DNA of 64,000 nt from Thalassotalea fonticola (GTDB lineage: Bacteria > Pseudomonadota > Gammaproteobacteria > Enterobacterales > Alteromonadaceae): NCBI RefSeq assembly GCF_032911225.1, contig NZ_CP136600.1:3658001-3722000 (forward strand), read 5' to 3'. The position numbers and the translations under genes were made by a program. Shown piece after piece: positions 56,608 to 64,000 of this stretch; position 1 is the stretch's first letter; each line of letters starts with the position of its first letter. The notes beneath the pieces are model-generated. The model saw only the letters and a list, made by a program, of their open reading frames with translations, searched no databases and was not told where the DNA came from.

Positions 56608-57363
56608 ATGCAACTGCAAGACATTAAGAAGTATTCGGCTATTGGCGCCGGATTTATTGCCTTATATTTAATATTTTTAATTTCATCAGCACCCGCAGAT
56701 AAATTGATTACACAAGTACCACTGCCTAAAGGGGTGAGCTTACAAGGTATATCTGGGTCAGTGTTTTCAGGCAAAGCCAGAACGGTCACCATAAATAAAT
56801 ATACCGTCAACAATATTGAATGGTCAGTGAGTCTATTATCGCTGTTAACCTTTGATCCAAGTATTACCATTAATTTTGGTGATCGTTTAGGTAGTGTGTC
56901 TGGCTCAATGGATTTATCTAATCTGGGACCAGAAATACTTATTGAAAACGCCCAGATAATTGTTGATGCCAATGAGATCGTAACTCAGCTTAACTTACCA
57001 ATAGATCTAAATGCTGGCGGCCAAATAAAGCTTAATGTTGCTTCTTATGGCATGGGTAAGCCGGTTTGTGCAGTTGCCAATGGGATTATTTTATGGGATA
57101 ACGCTAATGTGAACGCGATGGACGAAGATATCGACTTAGGTTCATTACAAGCTTCTTTATCCTGCAATAAAGGCGCGTTGGAAGTTACCGTTGATCCAAA
57201 GAATGATTTAGGTCTAGAGCTTACTGCTAACGCATACAGCATGAAAAGAGTCACGGCAGATGGTTACCTAACCCCAGGAGATAAATTTCCTCATGCTCTT
57301 AGACCCGTACTCGGTTTTATTGGTAAAAAAGATTCGAAAGGGCGCTATACCATTCGTTTATAA
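56608..57363 (+). CDS. gspN: Type II secretion protein GspN
   Basis: A 251-residue protein with one N-terminal membrane segment (about 13-30), then the LPKGVSLQGISGSVFSGKA opening of the GspN family (cited in part: GVSLQGISGSVFSG) and NNIEWSVSLLSLL. GspN is an accessory part of the system, missing from some species; its role is not well defined. Last gene of the operon; no strong terminator before ugpQ on the other strand. Confidence 0.92.
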   Translation: MQLQDIKKYSAIGAGFIALYLIFLISSAPADKLITQVPLPKGVSLQGISGSVFSGKARTVTINKYTVNNIEWSVSLLSLLTFDPSITINFGDRLGSVSGSMDLSNLGPEILIENAQIIVDANEIVTQLNLPIDLNAGGQIKLNVASYGMGKPVCAVANGIILWDNANVNAMDEDIDLGSLQASLSCNKGALEVTVDPKNDLGLELTANAYSMKRVTADGYLTPGDKFPHALRPVLGFIGKKDSKGRYTIRL

Positions 57364-57379
57364 ACTGGTTGGTTTAACC

Positions 57380-58117
57380 TTAATAAAACGCTGCAGGGCT
57401 ATCGTCGATAAGCGGTAGCCCGTTTAAATGAGCAATTTTTACTAATGACTTGGTTGGATAATTAGTGAAAATTCCATCGACACCTAAATAATGCATCTCG
57501 CTGATATCATCCTCATCATCAACGGTGTATACAAATACTTTCAAGCCACGCTGATGAGCATCATTTACAAATTTTTGATTAATAAAATCTATATTAATAT
57601 GTACACTGTAAGCATTTAAGTGTTGGGCAAACTCGGCGTAAGTTAACGGGCAACTTGCGGTTAACGCGCCAATATTTAATTCTGGCTTGATCGATTTAAT
57701 CTCAAAAAGTAGATGATGATTAAATGAAGAAAATAAAAACTGATTATAGCTAAAATTATATTTGATAATGGCTTCATCGATAAGATCTAAAACCGGTAGT
57801 ACGGTTTGATCTGCTTTTAATTCAATGTTTAGATGGCATCTGCCATTTATAGTCGCTAACACTTCTTCTAGAGTCGGTACTTGCTGACCTTTGCCGGCAT
57901 CCAGCTCACGTATTTCCTTAAAAGACAGTTTATTAATTTTACCCTGGCCGTTAGTGGTTTTATTTACCCAACGGTCGTGGATCACAATAAGTTCACCATC
58001 GCTAAGGTGGACATCAACTTCGATGGCATCTACCTGCATGGCTAATGCTTGTTTTATTGCTAATAGCGTGTTCTCTGGCTCATGGCCACTTGCACCTCGA
58101 TGCGCAAAAACAAGCAT
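57380..58117 (-). CDS. ugpQ: Glycerophosphodiester phosphodiesterase
   Basis: Cleaves glycerophosphodiesters to glycerol-3-phosphate and an alcohol. The 245-residue TIM barrel has the signature FAHRGASGHEPENTL at the N-terminus (catalytic His), IEVDVHLSDGELIVIHD (metal Glu/Asp and second His) and LNIELK. No signal peptide, so it is the cytoplasmic UgpQ form. Lies eight bases after psd on the same strand; both deal with phospholipids. Confidence 0.94.
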   Translation of the reverse strand: MLVFAHRGASGHEPENTLLAIKQALAMQVDAIEVDVHLSDGELIVIHDRWVNKTTNGQGKINKLSFKEIRELDAGKGQQVPTLEEVLATINGRCHLNIELKADQTVLPVLDLIDEAIIKYNFSYNQFLFSSFNHHLLFEIKSIKPELNIGALTASCPLTYAEFAQHLNAYSVHINIDFINQKFVNDAHQRGLKVFVYTVDDEDDISEMHYLGVDGIFTNYPTKSLVKIAHLNGLPLIDDSPAAFY

Positions 58118-58125
58118 ACTTATTC

Positions 58126-59016
58126 TTACTCCGAAGTTGTTACATTTGCATAGGTATCACCTAAACGAGTTACCGTTTCAGGACCTGCATCTTCGGTAAA
58201 CTCTATAGTGTTTGCTGGGAAACAACACACGGTAGTTGAGCCCAGTTTGAAACGCCCCATTTCTTCACCTTTAGCGAGGTGAATAACACCTTCGCCTTCA
58301 CTTGGATAAGTCCAGGTTGTGACTTGCTTTTCTTTGCTTGGTGCAATCGTTCCTGCCCAAACGGTTTCTATACTGGCGACAATTGTTGCGCCAACTAATA
58401 CCATCGCCATAGGGCCAATAGCCGTATCGAAAATAGCGACTACTCGCTCGTTTCTGGCAAATAAATTAGGAACATTTTGCGCGGTTAAAGGGTTAACTGA
58501 AAATAAATCACCAGGTACAAAAATCATTTCACGTAAGGTACCGGCAATTGGCATATGAATACGATGATAATCTTTAGGAGCTAAATAAATGGTAGAAAAC
58601 TTACCCCCCCGAAATGGTGCCGCGGTTTCAGCTTTACCACCTAGTAGGGTTTCTAAGGAATAGTTGAAACCTTTAGCTTGAATTAATTGATCATTAATAA
58701 TGTCGCCCTGTTGGCTAATTGCGCCATCAACCGGGTAACAAATTTCATTTTCATCAGGGTTAATTGGGCGCGCGCCGTCAACTAATTCACGAGTAAAAAA
58801 GTCGTTAAAGGTAGCAAACTCTTTAGGGTCTTGTATTTTTGCCTGACTCATATCTATGCCATAGGCTTTTATAAAACGCTTTATTGCAAATGTTGTTAAT
58901 GGCCCGCCTTTACCAGCAGCTAACTTACCAACTAAGCGTGATAAACCATGTTTTGGCATTGCATATTGCAAAGCAATTTTTAAATTATCAACTGACACTA
59001 GAGTTTCCTTTTTCAT
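58126..59016 (-). CDS. psd: Phosphatidylserine decarboxylase proenzyme
   Basis: Makes phosphatidylethanolamine. The 296-residue proenzyme carries the self-cleavage motif LGST (in [13 protein letters not shown]), where the Ser becomes the pyruvoyl group, as well as [10 protein letters not shown] and HIPIAG-type [12 protein letters not shown] start at ATG 59016 (MKKETLVSV); the frame is open to a TTG at 59031, but that would overlap the rsgA terminator hairpin at 59021-59056. Probable operon with ugpQ. Confidence 0.95.
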   Translation of the reverse strand: MKKETLVSVDNLKIALQYAMPKHGLSRLVGKLAAGKGGPLTTFAIKRFIKAYGIDMSQAKIQDPKEFATFNDFFTRELVDGARPINPDENEICYPVDGAISQQGDIINDQLIQAKGFNYSLETLLGGKAETAAPFRGGKFSTIYLAPKDYHRIHMPIAGTLREMIFVPGDLFSVNPLTAQNVPNLFARNERVVAIFDTAIGPMAMVLVGATIVASIETVWAGTIAPSKEKQVTTWTYPSEGEGVIHLAKGEEMGRFKLGSTTVCCFPANTIEFTEDAGPETVTRLGDTYANVTTSE

Positions 59017-59020
59017 TTTA

Positions 59021-59056
59021 GAAAACGCCAAGCAGGAAATAATGTCTACTTGGCGT
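59021..59056 (-). terminator. Hairpin after rsgA
   Basis: Minus-strand stem ACGCCAAG/CTTGGCGT followed by TTTTCT, 29 bases past the rsgA stop and directly before the psd start. It probably ends the rsgA transcript or thins read-through into psd. Confidence 0.7.
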
Positions 59057-59084
59057 AATTTATTATAGGTTATTTATATACAGA

Positions 59085-60116
59085 TTAATTAAATCTTGAG
59101 GTTAATTTATTATCACCAAGGCTCGCTAAAATTCGTTGATAACTAGCAAAGCGTAACGGATTAATTTTACCATCGCTTACCGCTTGTTGTAGCGCGCAGC
59201 CCGGGTCATTTTGATGTTTACAATCTCGAAATTTGCAATAACCAAAGTAATCTTGAAACTCAATAAAACCTTGATCTACTTCCTCTGGCGATAAATGCCA
59301 AAGACCAAATTCACGAATACCAGGCGAGTCAATCAATCGACCACCAGTAGGAAAGTGGTACAAACGAGCCACGGTAGTCGTATGTTGCCCCAGGCCTGAG
59401 TTTTCAGAAACCTCTTTGGTGCCAATACCTAATTCTGGCATTAAAGAGTTGACTAAGGTAGATTTACCAACACCTGATTGACCAACAAAAATACTGGTTT
59501 TATCATTTAATCGTGCGGTAATGTTTTCAATGCCTTCTTGTAATTTACTGCTGGCAAAAATTACTTCGTAGCCTATTTCTTGGTAAAGCGCGATGTGTAT
59601 ATCGATTAGTTCTTGATGCTCTGCACTGAGCAAATCAATTTTATTTAAAACGATAACTGGTTTAATACCAGTTAATTCAATTGCAACTAGATAACGGTCG
59701 ATAATATCGGGATTAAACGCTGGCACCACAGACGAAACAATAAATATTTGATCAATGTTGGCAGCAATTGGTTTTAACCCATCATATACATCTGGTCTGG
59801 CTAATTCTGTAGTGCGCTCATGCACAGCTTCAATAACGCCGCTAATGCTGTGCTCTGTTTCTTTGCCCTGACGCCAGACTACTGAATCACCACAAACGAT
59901 ACTTTTAACTGTACGGCGAATATTACAGCGAAATATATCACCATTACTCGCTTCAACATCAGCATGCTGGCCAAAGCGGCTGACAATGATGCCATTTTTC
60001 TGTTCGCTTAATTCGCTATCTTGCCAAGCAAGATCTTTATCTTTACTAAGTTTATCAGCAAGATTTTTTTTAATGCGCCGGTGTTGACCTTTGGTCAATT
60101 TTTTTGCTTTAGCCAC
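59085..60116 (-). CDS. rsgA: Ribosome small-subunit biogenesis GTPase RsgA
   Basis: A circularly permuted GTPase that checks late 30S maturation. In the 343 residues the order is OB domain, then G4 (VLNKIDLL) before G1 (GQSGVGKSTLVNSL) and G3 (DSPGIREFG), which proves the permutation. The C-terminal zinc site is CKFRDCKHQNDPGCAL. The N-terminus is Lys-rich. Next to orn, divergent, and psd, as in many gammaproteobacteria. Confidence 0.97.
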   Translation of the reverse strand: MAKAKKLTKGQHRRIKKNLADKLSKDKDLAWQDSELSEQKNGIIVSRFGQHADVEASNGDIFRCNIRRTVKSIVCGDSVVWRQGKETEHSISGVIEAVHERTTELARPDVYDGLKPIAANIDQIFIVSSVVPAFNPDIIDRYLVAIELTGIKPVIVLNKIDLLSAEHQELIDIHIALYQEIGYEVIFASSKLQEGIENITARLNDKTSIFVGQSGVGKSTLVNSLMPELGIGTKEVSENSGLGQHTTTVARLYHFPTGGRLIDSPGIREFGLWHLSPEEVDQGFIEFQDYFGYCKFRDCKHQNDPGCALQQAVSDGKINPLRFASYQRILASLGDNKLTSRFN

Positions 60117-60214
60117 GGGTATATTTCATTTGTTACCTGTTGAGCATATAAATGCTTTAAATTATGCCGTATTATACAAAAAGAAAAGTGATAATGAAAA
60201 TATAAGGCGTTTAA

Positions 60215-60760
60215 ATGGCTGTAAATGCAAATAATTTAATCTGGCTAGATCTAGAAATGACAGGCCTGGAACCTGAGCAAGATGTAATATTAGAGATAGC
60301 TTCAATCGTTACTGATGGCGACCTTAATATATTGGCACAAGGACCGGTATTTGCCATTCATCAAAGTGATGACGTGCTAGCCAATATGAATGAATGGTGT
60401 GTAAAACAGCATGGTGCTAGTGGCTTAACTCAGCGTTGTCGTGAATCAAAAGTTACCTTACAACAAGCTGAGCAAGCGACGATTGAATTTATTGAGCAAT
60501 ACGTAGCAAAAGGTATTTCTCCTATGTGCGGTAATTCAATTGGTCAAGACAGACGCTTTATTAATGCCTACATGAAGGATTTTGAAACCTGGTTTCACTA
60601 TCGCAATATTGATGTAAGTACGATCAAAGAATTGGTCAGACGCTGGCAGCCTGCAGTGTTAGATAAGGTTACTAAACAAGGAACTCATCTAGCATTGGAT
60701 GACATCATAGAATCTATTGCAGAATTAAAAGTTTATAGACAACATGTATTTAAAATATAA
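60215..60760 (+). CDS. orn: Oligoribonuclease
   Basis: DEDDh 3'-5' exoribonuclease that degrades 2-5 nt RNA and pGpG, the c-di-GMP breakdown product. The 181 residues have [15 protein letters not shown] (Exo I), [17 protein letters not shown] (Exo II) and [11 protein letters not shown] (Exo III). Divergent from rsgA with 98 bases between. Length is normal. Confidence 0.97.
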   Translation: MAVNANNLIWLDLEMTGLEPEQDVILEIASIVTDGDLNILAQGPVFAIHQSDDVLANMNEWCVKQHGASGLTQRCRESKVTLQQAEQATIEFIEQYVAKGISPMCGNSIGQDRRFINAYMKDFETWFHYRNIDVSTIKELVRRWQPAVLDKVTKQGTHLALDDIIESIAELKVYRQHVFKI

Positions 60761-60863
60761 CAATAACTAGTAAATATTTTGTTAATAAGTTCAAGGTGTT
60801 GAAGATTTGTACTAGTATTAACTGATACCGTCACTGAAATGTAGAATAACAATAAAAGGATTT

Positions 60864-62534
60864 GTGACTATGCAAGGCTCTCAAGCTTTGGTGAAAACAC
60901 CAAGCTATATTATCACTAAGGCCGTACTGTATGTTGCCTTATTGCTTTCCACCATGGGCTTATTGGTGGCAACTTCATTATGGCTTTATAATCAGCAGGC
61001 TGAAAAAGCAGAGTTCCTGCATAAGCAGCAAATTCCCTTTATTAAAAATAATGCTCAATTGATGAAAAGTGTCGCTGAATTAGAAAATCAGCTGGTCGCT
61101 CAGCAACTGGCTATTCGTCACCAACAACTTGACCAACCTCTAGATGATGTCAAACAAGCTTGGCTAGAAATTGTCGACTTAAGTAAGCAACATGTGTTGA
61201 TGGTTAATGATAATTTACGAGATAATACTGCCGACGAAATTGCCAAAACAGCGCAATCTTTTGCTGATGGTTATAAAAAATTTGTTATTTTAGTTGATGA
61301 CTTAATTCTTATTCGTCAATCTCGCAATGGTCAATACAGTGCCAACACTAAAACCTTAACTGAAATTATTGAGCATGTTGATTCTATTCGCCGTGATAAA
61401 CAGCGGCAACTTAATAAAAACTCTTTAGATTTTGTAAATAGTCAAAATAGAGTCGGAACTAACACTTTTAATTCCGTTATAGCATTGATGAATGAAGGAC
61501 AATTCTATCAATATATTTATCAAGAATTATTGAAATTACAAAACCAATTAACAGCATTATCTTCAACTGTATCGTCGTATCAATTTAATCAAATATCTAC
61601 ACAAATTGCGACGTTAACCAAGAACATTAATAAAGAATTACAAACCAGTAAAGCCAGTGATAAAAAGTTAGAGCAATTGACTGATGATATTCGAGAGATT
61701 ACCAATCAATTGATGGGCTCAGGACAATTGTTTGCTAAGTGGCGCGATGAAAATATTACGACGAATAAAGTGATAAGTCAGTTAAAAGATTATCAAGATT
61801 TTTTGAAGCAAACAGCTATGTTAATTGAGCGGCCTAACTTTTATGACCTGCCTGAATTTGAATTAAACCTGCCAATTATCGGGATTAAGGTAAAAGAATC
61901 AACCATGCTACCAATTGGCTTTATATTTATTCTGGTATTGGTATTTTCGAGTGTTTTTTTAGCATGGCGTATTTTAAATCTGGTAAATCGTACATTCCAT
62001 GCCGGCGCCGACCACATGCAACTTGAGCATGAGAAAGAATTACAGGCCGAACAAGCATTAATTAATGTTAAAAAGAAAGAAAAAAACCAGCTTAAATCAA
62101 TCATGGAAACTAATACTCATTCAGAGCTTAAGCAAACTGAAAAACAAGCAATTGCTGAGTTAGATGAAGAGATTGAAGAAGCACAACCGAGCTTCTATCA
62201 AATTAACAACCTGGTGATGAACCTTGAAAAGTTTAACCAATACCATGGTTCAGCTGAAATGGCAGTATTTATGCTTGATGATTACATGGATCGTAATAAA
62301 CAAAACTTTGAAAAACTAAAAGATGCCCTCGCTCATGAAAACTTATCCCGAGTTAGCGAAATTAATGATTCTATTTTAAAAACCGCAGTTATTTTGTCGG
62401 CGCCACGCTTAATTAAATCGTGTGAACAGCTTAGCGATATTTGTGCAAAACAAGCAATCCATCAGGCAGTGCCAATTATCGTAGAAATGAATGAAGCTAT
62501 TCTAGAAGTAGCTAAATTTGTTGAAGAGAGTTAA
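60864..62534 (+). CDS. Membrane sensor-like protein with degenerate Hpt-like C-terminus
   Basis: I do not recognise a named family. The 556 residues have a membrane segment at about 22-45, a long helical periplasmic part (about 46-345), a second membrane segment near 350-368, a coiled coil (about 385-435) and a C-terminal helical region (about 445-556). That last region is shaped like a histidine phosphotransfer (Hpt) bundle, but where Hpt domains have the phospho-His motif HxxKG it reads INDSILKTAVILSAPRL, with no His at the expected place. The protein thus looks like a sensor lacking both kinase and phospho-acceptor. Expressed alone, from its own leader, after orn. Confidence 0.6.
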   Translation: MTMQGSQALVKTPSYIITKAVLYVALLLSTMGLLVATSLWLYNQQAEKAEFLHKQQIPFIKNNAQLMKSVAELENQLVAQQLAIRHQQLDQPLDDVKQAWLEIVDLSKQHVLMVNDNLRDNTADEIAKTAQSFADGYKKFVILVDDLILIRQSRNGQYSANTKTLTEIIEHVDSIRRDKQRQLNKNSLDFVNSQNRVGTNTFNSVIALMNEGQFYQYIYQELLKLQNQLTALSSTVSSYQFNQISTQIATLTKNINKELQTSKASDKKLEQLTDDIREITNQLMGSGQLFAKWRDENITTNKVISQLKDYQDFLKQTAMLIERPNFYDLPEFELNLPIIGIKVKESTMLPIGFIFILVLVFSSVFLAWRILNLVNRTFHAGADHMQLEHEKELQAEQALINVKKKEKNQLKSIMETNTHSELKQTEKQAIAELDEEIEEAQPSFYQINNLVMNLEKFNQYHGSAEMAVFMLDDYMDRNKQNFEKLKDALAHENLSRVSEINDSILKTAVILSAPRLIKSCEQLSDICAKQAIHQAVPIIVEMNEAILEVAKFVEES

Positions 62535-62566
62535 TAGTTTCTGATTATTGCCGGAATATTTGCAAG

Positions 62567-63712
62567 TTAAGCATCTCTTGATAAGCCTTTTTCGATAGTA
62601 CGTATTAAACGAGCGGTTAATCGCTCGTTTTTATTTTCAGCTAGTTTTTCAAGTTTTAATTGCTGTTGTTCTAACGCCCAATCAATATGTTCTTGTACCA
62701 TTTCACTTGTTGTCTGTTGTTCGTTTAGGGCATCTACGATCTTTTGATCAAAAGGTGCGTTACCTAATGCCACCGCTATGTTGCGTTGCCAACAGTCAAA
62801 ACCAATGCGGCGAATGGGTGAGCCTTGAGTATTTTTTAAAAACTGTTGTTCATTCCAACTAAATATTTCTAATAAGGTGATATCGTCAAGTTGATTGCGC
62901 GGTTGAAAGTCACCTTCGACTGAAAGTTTGGCAAATTTGTTCCATGGGCAAATTAATTGGCAATCATCACAGCCGTATATCCTGTTGCCGATTAATGGCC
63001 GAAACTCTTCAGGAATGGCATCTCTTAGTTCAATGGTTAAATAGGAAATACAACGCCTGGCATCAACAACATAAGGTTCAACTATGGCATCAGTAGGGCA
63101 TATTTTGATGCAAGATACACATTGCCCACATTGGTTCTGTTTGGGCTCGTCAATTGGCAACGGGATATCAACCATTAGTTCACCCAAGAAAAACCAAGAT
63201 CCAGCTTGTTGATTGATTAATAGCGTGTGTTTGCCTACCCAGCCAAGACCTGCTTTTTCTGCTAATGGTCGCTCTAAAACTGGCGCTGAATCTACAAATG
63301 GGCGAAAATTAAGGCTATGACAATAGGCTTCAATCTTTTGGCCAAGTTGTTTTAAACGGTTACGCATAAGCTTGTGATAATCGCGGCCTAGCGCATAACG
63401 AGATACAAATGCATGCTTAGGTTGCTTTAATATTTTGGCAAATTTAGCTTGCGTAGGCAGGTAATCTAAACGAGCGGAAATTACTCTCAGTGTGCCGGGT
63501 AATAATTCGTCAGGTCTAGCGCGCATCAAATCATGTCGCGCCATGTAATCCATATTACCGTGATAGCCTTGTTCAAGCCATTTGCTCAGGGCTTTTTCAT
63601 GATTTTTTAAATCTACGTCACAAATACCAACATCACTAAAACCAAGCTCTTTTGCCCAAAGCTTGATTTTTTCCGCTAGATGCTGATAGTTAATAGATGA
63701 ATGATCAATCAT
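62567..63712 (-). CDS. queG: Epoxyqueuosine reductase
   Basis: Last step of queuosine synthesis in tRNA: reduces epoxyqueuosine with cobalamin. The 381 residues hold an N-terminal cobalamin-binding part (DVGICDVD, RYALGRDYHKLMR, RPFVDSAPVLERPLAEKAGLGWVGKH in parts: VDSAPVLERPLAE) and two 4Fe-4S sites, CGQCVSCIKICP and CDDCQLICPWN. Divergent from nnr with only ten bases between the start codons, so the promoters overlap the opposite gene or are shared within it. Confidence 0.96.
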   Translation of the reverse strand: MIDHSSINYQHLAEKIKLWAKELGFSDVGICDVDLKNHEKALSKWLEQGYHGNMDYMARHDLMRARPDELLPGTLRVISARLDYLPTQAKFAKILKQPKHAFVSRYALGRDYHKLMRNRLKQLGQKIEAYCHSLNFRPFVDSAPVLERPLAEKAGLGWVGKHTLLINQQAGSWFFLGELMVDIPLPIDEPKQNQCGQCVSCIKICPTDAIVEPYVVDARRCISYLTIELRDAIPEEFRPLIGNRIYGCDDCQLICPWNKFAKLSVEGDFQPRNQLDDITLLEIFSWNEQQFLKNTQGSPIRRIGFDCWQRNIAVALGNAPFDQKIVDALNEQQTTSEMVQEHIDWALEQQQLKLEKLAENKNERLTARLIRTIEKGLSRDA

Positions 63713-63722
63713 GGATGTTTAG

Positions 63723-64000
63723 ATGAAACCCGTTAAATTTTTGGCAAGCATACCACACAATGCCTATCAGGCTGAAGATGTCCAAAAAAACGAAGGGAAA
63801 ATAGCGGCACTTGCAAACTTGAGTTTGTACCAATTAATGGAAGCTGCTGGTGTAGCTGCATTTCAATTACTACGAACACAATGGCCTGATAGTAAAACCA
63901 TCCTAGTGGTTTGTGGTAAGGGAAATAATGCTGGCGATGGCTTCATAGTAGCAAGGTTGGCATTAGAGCAGGGCATGCATGTTTATCTGCATAACTTAGC
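63723..64000 (+). CDS. nnr: NAD(P)H-hydrate repair enzyme (YjeF), 5' part only
   Basis: The frame opens at ATG 63723 and is cut by the right edge after about 92 codons. The visible part begins MKPVKFLASIPHNAY and contains MEAAGVAAFQLLR and the epimerase-domain loop CGKGNNAGDGF, the signature of the YjeF N-terminal domain. Whether the ADP/ATP-dependent dehydratase domain follows cannot be seen, but the queG-nnr divergent pair usually has the fused bifunctional form. Confidence 0.93.
   Translation, partial: MKPVKFLASIPHNAYQAEDVQKNEGKIAALANLSLYQLMEAAGVAAFQLLRTQWPDSKTILVVCGKGNNAGDGFIVARLALEQGMHVYLHNL

Overview
The window is chromosomal DNA from an AT-rich marine gammaproteobacterium. Gene content and order (secB-gpsA, tex/greB/ompR/envZ, pckA, hslO/hslR beside a complete gspC-N operon, then rsgA, orn, queG and nnr) point to the Alteromonadales, most likely Colwelliaceae (Colwellia/Thalassotalea-like). 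That placement is inferred from gene content; no rRNA gene is present to confirm it.

Region 1 (1-11.1 kb) is an exopolysaccharide locus of the PEP-CTERM/XrtA-associated type. It holds a CapK-like adenylate-forming enzyme (cut by the left edge), an unrecognised envelope protein, a NodB-type deacetylase, a polyprenyl-phosphate sugar transferase, and a five-gene export block: Wza-like lipoprotein, chain-length protein, tyrosine autokinase, outer-membrane beta-barrel and ExeA-like ATPase. No exosortase and no PEP-CTERM substrate is visible here.

Region 2 (11.3-20.7 kb) is the accessory heart of the window. Three tandem paralogues on the minus strand encode large exported proteins: Ig-like module(s), a Pro-Asp-Val/Thr repeat linker of very different length in each copy, and a conserved C-terminal part that I read, tentatively, as a polysaccharide lyase/hydrolase. 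Two are lipoproteins and one is a freely secreted form. Copies 1 and 2 are nearly identical, and their upstream leaders and downstream terminators are duplicated too. The noncoding DNA upstream of copy 3 is rich in hairpins.

Region 3 (20.7-45.5 kb) is mostly housekeeping: a kinase-fold protein, YibQ, RDD protein, EnvC, GpmI, a rhodanese-grxC-secB-gpsA cluster, TrmL, FieF, a CpxRA/CpxP-like stress module with a visible CpxR-type box, an orphan BlaI-type repressor, an FMN reductase, glycerate kinase, Tex, GreB, OmpR/EnvZ, a small membrane protein, a perfect 29-bp-arm palindrome, PckA, and Hsp33 with Hsp15.

Region 4 (45.8-57.4 kb) is a full type II secretion operon, gspC to gspN, with tightly packed or overlapping genes. 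GspO (prepilin peptidase) is not here. Region 5 (57.4-64 kb) has ugpQ, psd, rsgA, orn, a large membrane protein with a degenerate Hpt-like end, queG, and the start of nnr.

A reasonable reading of the whole is that regions 1 and 2 make, export and possibly trim a surface polysaccharide. The type II system is one possible route for exported enzymes such as the soluble third paralogue, but that link is only an inference.
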